The notes: generated by a model from the letters alone, not told the origin. Positions 42,891 through 55,716 are shown, counted from the first letter of the stretch. The stretch is DNA of 64,000 bases from Eleginops maclovinus (GCF_036324505.1 NC_086362.1:5825043-5889042); one strand, 5' to 3'. Numbers and translations are program-made.

Positions 42891-44841
42891 CTACACATCA
42901 AGATCATCGTCGGGATCTCTTGATCATAGTCATCGTTGGCATCTGGCTCGTATAGAATTCGTCCGGAACCTGGTCCTGAGTGGAGCAGAGCTGTCTTCCT
43001 GTAACGTAAAAAAAGGGACAACATTAAAGTTGTTTTTTTACAAATTAACAAAATATGTCGAATGTAATCACTAAAACAAAAACAATTTTCAAATGGAAAA
43101 TGTTCTCACTTTTCTTTGCTGAACACAAAGGGAAGTGCAAGTTTCTCTTTGGCCTCACGCTCTGTATCAGATAATCTAAGGTTGAATGTCAAGTTGGCTG
43201 TTGGGTCCGTCTATAGAAAAACATAAAGGACACTTGTCAGTAAGCAATATTTAAACACTATCTGTATTCTATTAAACCACATATGGTGTAGATGGATTAA
43301 CTATATGTTATGTTACACCTCTTGTTCTTCAGAGTCAGCCTTTTTGGCTCCAGGTTGGCTGGACTTGCTTTGTATCACAATTGTAAGATCATCTTTGATT
43401 CTGAAAATCTCCTCCTATGGACAAAAAACACTAGTTATAAACCATTTCAAAAGTGAACTGAGCAATACACTATTTGAAGGAACACAAAATAGTCATTCTT
43501 ACATCTTGAATCACTTTCCCAGATTTTGACCGCTTTGTTATCTTTGCCACAGCTTCGTCTCCCTTCGTTGCAGGTGCTACAGTGATTACTGAAGTGGCCA
43601 AGCGGCATACACTTCCCACAGTCCCCCTCTGATGCATGTCTGCATGGAGCAGACCAATAATAGCCCTCACTGCTCCCCCTAATGAAAACACAGAAAAGGG
43701 TATGTTTTATTCTAATATAATCAAACTAGATTAATAAATAGATATTTAATTGTCCATGGGTTTTCTTAAAAATGTAATTAAAGATTAGCAATTATTTCAA
43801 ACCTTCATTCATTCAATAACACAAACAATACTTTTACATCACACTGACACACATTAGGAAGATGATTTAGACCTTTTCTAAGTTGCTGAAGAGTCTTGCA
43901 GACATCAGGAGGGCTGACATGTCTCAAAATCCACGAAAGAGAGTCAATCACTAAGGTAGCAGGTTTGGAGTGAGATGTTTGCTTGACCAGACGTGCAAGT
44001 TCCTCCAAACAGAAGTGGTGAACTGTGAAAGCTGGGTGATCGGTCCAGCCCAGGGGGTCTGTGTAAGCATTGTGAAAGTGGAGCCTGAAATGACAAAAAC
44101 AGATGATTGATGGTGGGTATGGTTATAGGTTAAATAAACTGCCTGATAAAAAGAGTCCAGAGCAAAAAAGTATGTTTTACTATCAAGTAATCTATTGAAG
44201 GTTTTCCCAATCATTGATTCATTCTATAAAATGTCAGGAATCTATTATAATTTGCAAAGATAAAATGAAGATGGACAACAGATGATCTATCTTGAATTTC
44301 GCTTAATAAATGACTTAAAGGGATTAAACAAAATTAAAGTAGGTGGCTATTCATTTTCTCAATGAACATGGGGTTTGTCCGTCATCAATAATCTTAAATT
44401 ACCTCTGTACAGGTGATCCTCTCAATCCATCCTTCAGCTCTTCTTCACTGACCTCAAAGCCAAGAACATGGACAGCTTCCTCCCTAAATTCACAACATAG
44501 GCGAAAGTAGATAGGTGTAAATGTATATATATACACACACGTTTGTTTGTATGTTAGTTTTAATCAACCTAGAAACAAGTCTTTGTACATATATAACCAA
44601 CTGTCACAATGCATTTCTCAATATACCTGTTCAACGCAGCATTGATGAAGCTCTGCAGTAGATGTCGCCCAGAATAAGAAGCAGAATCTAAAAATGCAAG
44701 TTTAAATTTCATGACTTTGCTGTATGTTATGGTTTCAGTTTATATAGTTACATCATTCTAAGAATCACCGACTAAACAACATTTACCTTGGATTATAAGA
44801 AGCCCTCCAGATTCAATGCCTTGCAGTAATTCAGGCAACAT
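42891..44841 (-). CDS. elp5: Elongator complex protein 5 (C-terminal frameshift in this sequence)
   Basis: ELP5 is a RecA-fold subunit of the Elongator ELP4-5-6 ring, which supports wobble-uridine modification of tRNAs. Eight exons: 44841-44787, 44687-44627, 44483-44403, 44084-43873, 43678-43503, 43414-43319, 43210-43110 and 42998-42891, with phases consistent. Features: MLPELLQGIESGGLLIIQD at the start; RHLLQSFINAALNR; VLGFEVSEEEL; TLVIDSLSWILRH (the Walker-B-like strand); RAIIGLLHADMHQRGTVGSV; and an acidic C-terminus. The last exon as given reads YDQEIPTMIL and runs to a stop at 42797. One extra base near 42915 would give the acidic ending typical of ELP5 (DPDDDLD type) and a stop at 42893-42891. 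The intron after 43873 uses a weak donor, GTCTAA. Confidence 0.9.
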
Positions 44842-45809
44842 TATACTAGGATATATAAGTTAAATGTAGAAGATCCAGGTAGCTACAGCTAGTTAGCATG
44901 CCTCTGATTCACCACCTACTGAGATATAAATGTGTTTCTTTTTTTAACGGACGACTGAGTAAATTAACGTAAGAAAAACGATACTTATCAGTTGAGAATG
45001 GTGAACTTCTAACATTGCAGAAACTCATATATCATTAAAAATAAAGCTTTCTCAGCCAAAACAAAGTCCAGCATGTTTCGCTAGATAGCGTGTTGGTGTA
45101 CAGGCTTAAAACGTCATATCCCAGGATTCCCCTTACATTATTTTATATCAGATACGGGAAATGTAGTTCAGTGGTTTTTACAACCCATGCGTGTTACAGG
45201 TTGAATGAACGCACAATAAACTACGTTACCCAGCATGCTGCACGGGAAACACTGCGCTGGCAGCCTCAAGAGGTTTCTGCCGCGCACCGAGAAGGCTGTG
45301 CGGAATAAAGTCAAAACTCCAGTCGTTTTGTGTGCCTACAGCGAAGAAACGAAAAAACTTGCTCTGAGAAGTTCACACTACGGACCTGCATTGACTAATA
45401 ATCGCCTTGATCGAAGGACTGCTTTACGTGTTTGCAATATTTATCACCGATGGTTATATAAATGTAGCGACGAAGAAAAAGGGAGCTTTAAGTGCAGCAC
45501 GTTAAGCAACATAGGAATTAGTATTTTGTCGGGCTAATAACGTTAGTGTGGCGTTCAGTGAAAAGCACGGGCGGTTCGCTTGTGCTGTTTATACGGGAAT
45601 CCAGGGAGGAATTCCTACAACTTCTATCCAGAGTGTTTTTGAGAAAGAGAGTGCTAGGTCCTCCGCGCCCTTGGCTCGCTGCTGCTGAAGTTCCCCGGCG
45701 GTAAGGTGCAGCCACGCCGGGGGAAGGCACAGCGCGACGGCCACTACTGTCCGGCTAGCTCGCCTGCTGCTTCTGTTTCTTGGATCGGGGCCTTGTCGGT
45801 GAGGCGACA
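44842..45809. promoter_or_regulatory. Shared head-to-head promoter region of elp5 and phf23
   Basis: elp5 (-) and phf23 (+) start codons are 968 bp apart and transcribed away from each other. The middle contains ZNF143/SBS-like elements: GGGAAATGTAGT at 45156-45167 (ACTACATTTCCC on the minus strand) and AACTACGTTACCCAGCATGC at 45219-45238. Such elements are known at TATA-less and bidirectional housekeeping promoters. No TATA box is apparent. The 45240-45809 part is GC-rich and likely the phf23 5' UTR. Confidence 0.6.
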
Positions 45810-48625
45810 ATGCTTGACATAATGTCTGAGCACCAAGGTAAGTTTCAACATTATACTCGTCACGACATTATAAACTGCTCCTGTGCGATGTTAATGTGTT
45901 CACTGTTGAAATCGGTCGTGTTTTGCGGAAATTAAGATGGCTAACCCAACGCAAGTTATGTCTACCGTTAGTACTACGTTTGGTTGCGTATGCTGTATTA
46001 ATAACCACTTGCTCATGACCAACTTGTGTTTTGTCGTCAACATACCATGGAAGTTGTGATTAAAGTTGATATATTTGAATTTACGATGGCTGTTGCTAAC
46101 CTAATGTTAACGTATGTGTTGCACAGTTAGGTTAGCTTGCTAGTTTATTAACGCGCCGTTCCATGTAGCTTTGTAGCTGGATAGCTAATGTTACCCAAAC
46201 CAGCACACTTAAAACATCTTTTACCTTGTCAGCTTAAGGTGAAATGGATCCATTGTCAGACAATGAAAACATCATTTTTGCATTGGTTCAGATCGATTAC
46301 ATCTTGCTAACATCAAGCTACCATTGCAAGCCTTCCATTTCAAATCAGCCAGCGTGATTAGCTAGCTGATCGTTAGCACAAGTTAGCTTGTATGTAAACC
46401 ATCAGCACTGTCGAGTTTATATTAATTTAGTCAATAAATAGGGCATTAAGGTTCTCGAAACCACCAGTCAAAACATTTTGCAGTCATCACTGCAAACGAC
46501 ATAACGTGTTGTTAGCTTCTCCTCTAAATGTCAGCTAACATTAGCAGGTAGCATTCAGACAATACAAAATCACAAGTTTAGAAGCCTGGCAGCCAGCTTT
46601 GTTAGCCAACCTTCTACAAAGTAAACTATTTGTTAAAGCGTTAATCATAAATCGATGAACAAATGATAATAACTGATGCTGGATTGTAAAGAGTTTGGAT
46701 AAAGTTCAGATGGTGGTCAAGTGACACCGGTTGCGGTTCTTGGCAGACCCAGTCAGACAACGTTAACACTCGATGACTGGTTTGCTTATTTTCCGCTTAA
46801 AGAGCTATCAGTGAACTCTGTCGGTCAATTGAACATAACGAAACAAACACGGCTCCTAAAACAGCTCAACATGCTCATCACTTGTAACCCTGATTAAGTA
46901 ATTGAGCCGTGTTAGCAAGCTAATGCTATCGATGGTCCCCATGTGTCCACCAGACCCCCAGACAACAAGGTGCTTGTAATGCTGTGTATAAGCTGTTTCT
47001 GTACAAAAAAATAACAAGTGATTCAACAAAGTCTCACTTTTGACTTACAGAATTGTGTTTTCTTTCCCACCAGATTCACTGTTGTCTTGCAAAACGGAAA
47101 CTTTGGTGAGTACTTTGCATTGCTACTTTAAATGCTCTGAGTTATATTGTATTAGCTTTTGTTTATATTGTCTTTATTGTGCTTAACAAATGCATGTCCT
47201 TTCTGTAGCCCCCCGAGAGGAAAAAGAGGACTGTTGAGGACTTCAATAAGTTTTGCAGCTTTGTCCTGGCATATGCTGGTTACATCCCCAGTCCCAAAGA
47301 GGTAAGCTGCTTTGAATGTCATTGTTGATGATAGAAATGACTGCCACTATAGGTTGTGGAAAAAATACAAAACTTTTCTTTCTTGTTGTCTTGTAGGAAA
47401 GTTCATGGTCTCCAACATCATCCAGCTCTGCACACAGTTCAGGGTTGTCGGCAGATGGAGGTGGTGGAGGAAGCAGCTCCACCGGCAACACTTGGGCAGA
47501 TGGAAGCTCAGACATCCACACCATCCACACATTTGTTCGCAAAGCTCGAGCAAACAAGGGTAAAAGTATTCGCCGCATGCACTCCGATAGCACTCTGCTG
47601 GACAAGATGCGCCTTAAAGACTCTCTGTACGAGAGCCAGGCCAGTTCTAAGGCTGAGCGCAAGAAGGACAAAAAACTGAAAAAGCTGTCGCTGGGTTCTG
47701 CCATGACGGCAGCAGACAGCGGCAGTAGCGAAGGTGAGAAAAGGGCACGCATTAAACGCAGCAAAAACTCTAAACAGCCAAAGCCTAAGAAGCTCAAAAC
47801 TTCCGCCACTCAAAGTGAGACAGACTCTGAGGCACGGCACACGCATACAGAGGTACGACCCGCCAGAGACGAGCTGACGGAGCACGGGGGCTCCACCCTG
47901 AGCATGCAGGGCCTGGGGAAGTTGCAGCAGGAGGAGGCCCTCAGGGAAGCAGAGATGAGCTCCAGTGAGGGGGAGACCTGGATCGCTGACGAAGACATTA
48001 TGGTGGAGTCAGGTATGTTAAACAGATCACAAACTCAAAAAGGCCTTCTGTCCTAAATAAACATTGATTGATGACATTTTCCCAGCTTTAGTTTTCAGGG
48101 CTGCACAAAATTTGATCGAAATGTGGACAGGAGCAATATCCAAAACGCAGTTAGCACAATATTTGTGAAAAGCTAAATATGTGTTAAAATACAATTTTGA
48201 ATGAAGTATTGTGGAGATGCAGAGATAGCAAAGCTTAACAAAAGATGTGTGCTTGGTCCTAAAAGAAAAATCACATACTGCTCATTTTAATATATTTTTG
48301 AGTGTTATGATTAAAATATGACCCAATCCCTCCAGTATTGGGAATCATACAAACAATAGCAGTTGAGTGTTTTTTCCAAACATGCAACCACCTAATGCTA
48401 TCCTATAACTCTGTTCTCTTTATCAACACAGGCGATGATTCGTGGGACTTGATCACCTGTTATTGTGGGAAGCCATTCGCAGGACGGCCGATGATCGAGT
48501 GCAACCAGTGCGGCATTTGGGTGCACTTGTCATGTGCGAAGATCAAGAAGTCCAACGTTCCGGACATCTTTTACTGCCACAAGTGCAGGGACGTGCGGCG
48601 GTCTGGAAACAAAAAGGACCCGTAG
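45810..48625 (+). CDS. phf23: PHD finger protein 23
   Basis: PHF23 is a nuclear and cytoplasmic PHD-finger protein that can bind H3K4me3 and is reported to restrain autophagy through LRSAM1. Five exons: 45810-45837, 47074-47105, 47209-47301, 47397-48012 and 48432-48625; 963 nt, 320 residues, shorter than the human protein (about 400). The start is [20 protein letters not shown], then [20 protein letters not shown], a conserved N-terminal block. Next come a Ser/Gly-rich linker, a Lys/Arg-rich region with likely nuclear localisation signals ([15 protein letters not shown]), and an acidic [19 protein letters not shown] segment. The C-terminal PHD finger carries C4HC3 ligands: [34 protein letters not shown]. 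The duplicate phf23a/phf23b status cannot be told from this window. Confidence 0.95.
45838..47073 (+). other. phf23: phf23 intron 1
   Basis: AT-rich with many GTTAGC/GCTAGC-type words common in fish noncoding DNA. No exon seen. Confidence 0.6.
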
Positions 48626-50085
48626 GCATGGAGAGGACGGGAGGGACGAGGAGCATCCCCACCCCCCTGTTTTTGCTGTCCTCTTGACTCTTGTTTTCTT
48701 CGATGCCTACAGCCAAAACAGCCTAAATCATCACCTGGATGGCAACTGTATTGTCCGTTTGTAGGATTTCTTTTGACAATCACAACCATTCGTATTTATC
48801 CTTCACGGTTTCTTTTTTTTTGTTTCTTACTTTTTTTTTTATTTGGCTAATGTGAAGAACTGGATGGAAGGCAGCAGTGACAGTGGAGAATCATTTATTT
48901 GTTACTAATTAATAGCTTCATTATTGTTGTATACTGTGCTTGTGATGTGCACATAAACACTTGTTCTCATATTCACTGAAGTTGCATTTTGACTTATAAA
49001 TTATTTCTTGAGGATTTAGACAAATCAGTGAACATTTCCTTAAGTGTTTCAGGTTGATAGCCATTTCCTCTCAACTTCAAATCAGTGCAAAGTTTTACAC
49101 ATTGAGAAAAATCTTATACTTAAGAGTTGGAAAACTTCAACCCTGGTATTTGTTTATAAGTATGTCGTAATGATAGATGGGCAGCTCATTTTATTTTTGA
49201 TCGCATTTTGGCGATTTATTATTGAGTTTGCATTTTTGTTTTGGTTGTCAGTGATGATCACTGAACTTTAAAATATAGAGATCTCACTCTAGAATAATTC
49301 TAACCTTTAAAGTCATAGAATCTGCAATTGCATCTAAATTGCTGCATTTCAAATTGCACATAGACAATTCTCTCAGCAGTGCACTTTTTTAAATGTATAC
49401 CCAAATAACAATTCACTGCGTGTATGGGTAGTATTTGGGATATGATAAGCTACGGCTGGTTCAAATCTGTACTTGGCATGCCGCTGTGTACATCATTATT
49501 AAGCGCTTAATGTTTCTCCCTGTCTGGCTTGTTAATCAATGATAGCCATTTACCATGAACAACATTTACATTGAAATCTGTTAATTTGGATGTCTTTGCT
49601 TCATGTGCGGTTTTTAGTTTCTTATGTTTAAAACTTCACTATCAAAGTGGTTCTGAGGCTCATTTATGACTTGTTGTAAAATATTGTTTTTTTGTTTAAT
49701 GTGATTGTTTATTTCTTAGCTTTCTGAGAAGCGGGATTAGAGATGCGCCCCGCATCAGAGAATGGACATAAGATTGTCTCACATCGAGAACAAAGTTGTA
49801 GTGTACAGAAAATAAGTTGGCGCCACGTAGGTTGCGGCGTTTGTTTATGTTGTTTGGTTTTTACCATGTGCTTTTTCTTTTGTTGGTGGGAGAGTCTTGG
49901 TAAGTCTCCAGTAGCAGTTGCACTCTCTCTACAACTTCAAATTCTGTGTACATATCTTGTTCTTTGACAACTGTACATATGTGAAAGTGAAGAGAGAAAA
50001 TACCCAAGCAAAATCTATATTTTCTGCAGTCTGATATTGTTTTCTTTAATTGTAGCTTGAAAAATAAAAGTCTTTGGGATCATAA
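48626..50085 (+). other. phf23: phf23 3' untranslated region
   Basis: About 1.4 kb of noncoding, T-rich sequence ending at a poly(A) signal AATAAA at 50063-50068. Confidence 0.6.
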
Positions 50086-50105
50086 AAGTGATATTTCAAA
50101 TCATT

Positions 50106-50285
50106 TTTATTAAAAGGACACGTAAAACAAAGACTTTTTTTTAACAGTTATTTGTCACCTTTAATTCGATTTTTGCACACAGCAGTGTTTGTCATGTTTG
50201 CATCTTCCACCACTAGAGGGAGATGGTCGACAGGCATCTCACTTGTTAGTTAAATAACAGAATAAATATGGCATTGGAGTTTCTC
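50106..50285 (-). other. 3' UTR and poly(A) signal of the peptide gene
   Basis: After the TGA at 50288-50286 the minus strand reaches AATAAA (TTTATT at 50106-50111), giving a short 3' UTR of about 200 nt. This signal faces that of phf23, about 40 nt away. Confidence 0.55.
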
Positions 50286-51542
50286 TTCACTCCCTGTATG
50301 TTTCCCAGGAGCTTTCGGGTTCATCCTGTAAAAGAAACACAAACACTACATTTTTCAGCTGATTAGAATTAGCAGTGATATAAATCAGAAGATAATCAAG
50401 CGAATGTTGTGAAAACCTGGGCTAGCCATGCCAATATAAATGTTTCTTTAAGCAAATTATGGAAAATGAATGTGATCCAAGACCTGGAGAGGGAAAAGGA
50501 CCCTGATTCTCTAACTGCAACATTTAATAACTGACGTAGATAAGAAGTGCTCATTAAAAGTGTATCTTGTACCATTAGCATTACAAAACATACTACCCAT
50601 TTTTTCCAAGTATATCTTCTAATGTTACTTTATGAACAGTTTTCCGTCCAAGTTTTTCTCCACTAACTCACCTTTCTGTTTCGGAAACTGGCCATTTGAA
50701 AGCTGCCAATGGAGTCCAGAGGAGCAACCTTTCTCCTGTAAAGCAATATCAGAAAACTTTATTAAGCCCGCGGGAAATTGGGGATATTGAATATAAACAT
50801 AAAAATAGGGCAATAAAGTCCAAAAATGGTTCATAAAAAATAAAATAATATTTCAAATATTTATATAATAATGAAATAAGAGGTTAAAGAAATGTGCACA
50901 TTGTATTACCATATTTCACATGTTTATTTAATATATATAGTAAGTCCTGTCCATTCATTTCTATGATGCATGGTGGTGACTAACAATAACATTTATCATT
51001 TTAATTCATATTAAACATTCACTGAAGGAAAATAAAATATACATTTGTCACTAGAAGAAATAAAGAATGACTCATTATTTCACATGAATTTAAATCAATT
51101 CAAACTATGGTCGAAGTTTTCTTTCATTTTCTCCTCACCTCTTCTCATTGGCTTTACGCTGAAACTGGCCCTGGCGTTGAGGAGTAAGGTGCTCTGTTGG
51201 GGCGAGGAACGTCTCTGGATGATGGTGTCGGCCCTCCACAACCCTGTCCATCTCCGGAGCAGTGTCCCCCACAGAGAGATCTCCCTGCTCTGAGCGATCA
51301 TGCGGGTGGGGAAACAGCTCTTGGTCCATCCAGTTGACTTCCTGAGAAAACAATCAGATTATTAAAAAAACAACACTGCATCGGATTAAAGACTTGTAGG
51401 TATTTAAGTTGTCCAAAAAATCACGAGGATGTCGTGAAAACCCTACCCTTTTGTTCCTGAATCTGCTCGGCAACACAGAAGGAGACACCTCGGGTATCAT
51501 GTAAAGAGCCAGGAAAGATAGCACACACCTGGAGTAAAGCAT
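50286..51542 (-). CDS. Unrecognised small secreted peptide precursor (putative prohormone)
   Basis: I do not recognise this family. Four coding exons with good splice signals and exact phases, 51542-51447, 51341-51139, 50735-50672 and 50324-50286, encode 133 residues. The start MLYSRCVLSFLALYMIPEVS looks like a signal peptide and is immediately preceded by a splice acceptor. Next come a basic RFRNKR site, an acidic His/Pro-rich spacer without cysteines, and a QRKANEKRRK processing site. The next segment, KVAPLDSIGSFQMASFRNRK, is followed by a short acidic tail ending ETYRE. Exon boundaries fall at the basic sites, as in many neuropeptide genes. PLDSIG faintly resembles the DRIG core of natriuretic peptides and the PLDRL of osteocrin, but the ring cysteines are absent and I do not claim homology. 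It could instead be a secreted non-hormone protein. Its position between phf23 and plscr has no human equivalent I know. Confidence 0.6.
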
Positions 51543-51620
51543 CTGTACAGAGTAAGGTAGGGAGGGTCAGTAACAGACAACACAAATGCAATTTAAAGTT
51601 AAACGAAGCAACCTGCTCAC

Positions 51621-51752
51621 CTTAAATATGTTCTGATTTCTGTGGAGTCCTGTACTGAAATCTGATGAGGGTTGCAGCTCTGCAGCTTCTGAGCTGTGGT
51701 TCGGTGCGCAGGGTATTTGTAGCCATGCATCTAGGGTGGGTTTATATTATGG
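51621..51752 (-). promoter_or_regulatory. TATA promoter and noncoding first exon of the peptide gene
   Basis: On the minus strand a TATA-like box (ATAATATAAA, 51741-51750) sits upstream of a roughly 95-nt leader. The leader ends at 51621 in AAG followed by a GTGAGC donor. This joins to the acceptor CTGTACAG directly before the ATG at 51542. The layout (TATA, short noncoding exon, signal-peptide exon) is common for regulated peptide hormone genes and unlike the TATA-less promoters of its neighbours. Confidence 0.55.
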
Positions 51753-53052
51753 GACTGGCATCAGGGGCTGTTTAGGCTAAGTGAGTGTGTGTGTGACTGT
51801 TTGACTACAGACATGCCAATTACATCTGCCGCCTTGTCGCATTGTCATCATTAGTGTCGAACCTCTGAAGCTACTAGCACTGTCCCACGCCCTCTCCCAT
51901 TATCTTAGCAGCCTTTATGAGGGGAGATGGGAGTGAGATAAGGTCATTGTTTAGGATGTTGTAGTTGGCTATTTACAGACTTGTCTTGGAAATATTACCC
52001 TAAGGCTGGTTTAAGAGGTTTTCTGCATTAAACGTTTCGTTTTTAACCACAAGAACACGTCTTTGAGTTATAGAATCAGGATAACAAACTAAAATCATTA
52101 AATGAAATAGAATTCCAATAAATATTCCATTAAAAATGAAATTGCAGACTTTTCATTTTGACGTTTTATTTTTATTTTATCTTTATGTGCTTCTTCTATT
52201 CATGTAACAAACAAAAAAGGCGAATTCTTTGTACAGGAAAAGCCTACTCTGCAATAAAACTGACTCGGAACATTACACAATGATATTTAGGCATTGCCCA
52301 TCTCTATCTGTCATTCATATTTGGCAATAAGCTTGATGCATATAATTTTTTTATGGTCTCCTTGTTCGAAAATAAATTTGATCTTTTGTACTAAATTATC
52401 ACTGGAACAGTAACACAACATAAAAGCCAACGAAACAAGGAAATTAAGCAACTATTTACATTTCTACTCAATAAATAACATATATGAAAAAACTCAAATG
52501 TAATTGGCAGTCCAAATCGAAGTCATAATACTGATTTCAGTTGAACCGATACTCCTATCTGTATTACATCATTGTGTTTGGGTTTAAACAGAAGCACAGA
52601 GACAGAGAGATCAGAGATAGGGATCAGTGTGTGTGGTGATCTTGAAAACTTGATCACTTAGTTTCGCTTGATTTCACCGGTGGATCGCCACCCAAAGCAG
52701 ACCACACACACTCCACCCGCCTGCTGCTGCTGCTGCTGCCCTGTCTCAGGAAAACAACACGGAGGGGCGACAGTGTACTGGGATGGATGGAGAGATTGGC
52801 AGAGGATGGGGCGGGGGTCTGCTCTGAGAATATGGGCATTCAGACAAGTTTTCACTTTTCCTCTTTTCCCGCCCCTTCCTAATTATTTCTATTCTGGGAC
52901 ACTGAGGCCCACCAAACATAGACCTAGTGCTGATAGATCAGGCGTGTATAAAGAGGCCAGGGCAAGGCTGGCAGCATGTCAGCAGGGGCAGAGGCCAGAT
53001 AGGCTACACTGATTACCTCCATTATCAGAGACAGGCATCATTAGGAGACTCG

Positions 53053-53255
<203 letters not shown>

Positions 53256-54118
53256 GTTTAACTATTGCAAACATGACAGAATGTCCACCGATAGATGTCA
53301 ACAGAAGGAGATGCCTTCAGATTTGGGACCTTTTGTTGTCCTCACTTCCGTAAGGGGTTAGTTAAGGGTACAATAGGTGTGTGGTTGATTAATTGGACGC
53401 CTGGATCGCTTGGCAAGTGTTTACTCAAAAGATTGAAGGTTGCTCACTAATTATGCAATACTTCATTGAGTTCAAAGATTATCTACCAGCACTTTTTGTT
53501 TAATCCATACAAACGTCTAAATGTCCAATTGACCAGGCTAGTTGGGGTTTTACAGGGGGTTATGTGCCTTACTGTTTCTTAAACTCGAGAACTGACTTCT
53601 CTTTGTGAAAGATAACGCGCTCCTAGCAAGCTTCAGATGTAGTATACACACGAGTGGTATTGATTTTCTAACTCTTGGGAATAAGCAATGTCAATCTATT
53701 CCTTTTATTGCAACTGACTACACTTTATTTAGTCATAATTAAAAATATGTATTTGAATATATAGCTTTTGAGTATAAACAAAGACAATGTTAAAACGTAA
53801 CCATCAGTTCAAACCAAAGAGTATCTAAATACAAGTTCAGCGTGTCTGAAATTGTGCATTGAAGTGTAGTGCATGTTACATTGTACTCATTACATATCAT
53901 AAATACATCTAGAACAATATTTGGTCTTACTTTTTTAGACGAAATAATAACTTTTAGAGATCTTCAATTATCAACATTTTTAGGGTAACTGCTTTTTTAT
54001 TTACAGTAAAAATTCAGATTTGTCGTTGAGAGTTAGGTATTAGAATTGTGTGCTTTATTCACCTATTTTTGTCTTTTTGCATATACATGATTTAGTGATC
54101 TATGTATGAATGTCTTCT

Positions 54119-54228
<110 letters not shown>

Positions 54229-55716
54229 AATCTCATACCCCGCCCCGGTTCAGTGCCCTATAAGTACCAGGCATTGCAGTGGGTGCCAAATATAGACGCG
54301 ACAAAGAAGGCTCCTTCCACAAATGCAAGCAACCTAGAAAAGAAAAGGATCAACTGGTAAAAACCTCATAAAGTATCATAACAATTGTCAGATTAAATAT
54401 GGTCCGAAGTGAAGTTATATGACAAATCAGTGAATTGTGTTTGTGTTGTTCACAGAAACACCTACAGACACTTGAACTGAACAAAAGGGATCACATAAGG
54501 TCACTAACTTTCCAGAGAAGGAAGAGCACAGGTGTAACCAATCGCTTAATGTTATTCTTTGCTGTAAATTACCTACTTATTTACTCAAGTAATAAGTACC
54601 AAAGTGAACTGCAAAACACAAAAATACTTTACAAGTTTATTACAACACAGTAAGTTCAATGTCAGTCTGGGTTACTTGTTAGTTCTCTATCCTTTGGGAA
54701 TTCTATTTAGCCAAGTATTTGGGTAGTTAGGTGCTAGCATAAATGTTCACGTTTTTTCATGTTAACTAAGTAAACCTTTGGTGTCCTAATCATATTGAAC
54801 ATTTTGCACGTGGTAACTGCCCCTGATGTCTTCAGTGACATTACTACCATCATGTTGTCTTTCTTCAATGGAGGCTGAAACAGTGGCTAGTTGCAGAGTA
54901 AGTATTTACACTTATATTTCGGAATTTTCATCATATTATGTGTGTAGTCGGATGTTGTCAAGCTTAACATGTCCACTCTGTCATAGTGAAATATCAATTA
55001 ATATAAAAACCTTTCAGAAATTTGAAATATATTTGTAAAACAGTGCACAGTCACCTTGCTAAGTGAATCATGCTGCTAACTGAAGGTCCACCATGTGCTC
55101 CTTAAATGCTAACATTAGCCAAAAATGTCCACCCTGTCTTTGTCCATCCAGGGTGGACATATTTGCTTTTGCATGTACATAGTTAATTTATAAAAATTGT
55201 TGGAGCTTGACCAACATGCATTTCTCACAGCATCAATTAAATGAATATGAAGTTCAATGGAAAATCTCAGCTTTTTCTTTGGAAATGGGTAAGTCTCAAA
55301 GGCACTTATGGTGATATTGACCCTTCTACTAATAAAATGTGCCCTTTCACTTAAACTCAAATGATCAAACAGCACAAACGCCTCAGATTCAATAATAAAC
55401 GATACAGTTGGCGGTCAACAAAAAGGATAGAGACAAGGATTCACTCCCAAGAGTATGAATTTATTTATAAAGTTAAAACAAGTTACTTCATATGCACTCA
55501 GTACAGTTATCAATACATAGCAACAATTTATTATAAATTCATCAATTACGAAATATACTATTAAAATGGTATCCAGCCTAAAAAAAATACTGACCAAATG
55601 AGCACAGACCGTTGCTGTTGGGAGGGGGAAACAAGCAGGTGAGAATCAAAACTTTACCACCGCCACTCACACGTGCCCTGTACACACACACATAGCAAGC
55701 TGAAAAGTGATAAATT

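Noticed and set aside
47243..47885. Long minus-strand open frames (up to 188 residues) across phf23
   Set aside because: Shadows of the large phf23 coding exon, whose frame is supported by the PHD finger and phase.
50672..51341. Assigning the peptide gene to osteocrin, natriuretic peptide, gastrin/CCK or spexin
   Set aside because: Key features (ring cysteines, GWMDF amide, NWTPQAMLYLKG core) are absent; only vague short likenesses remain.
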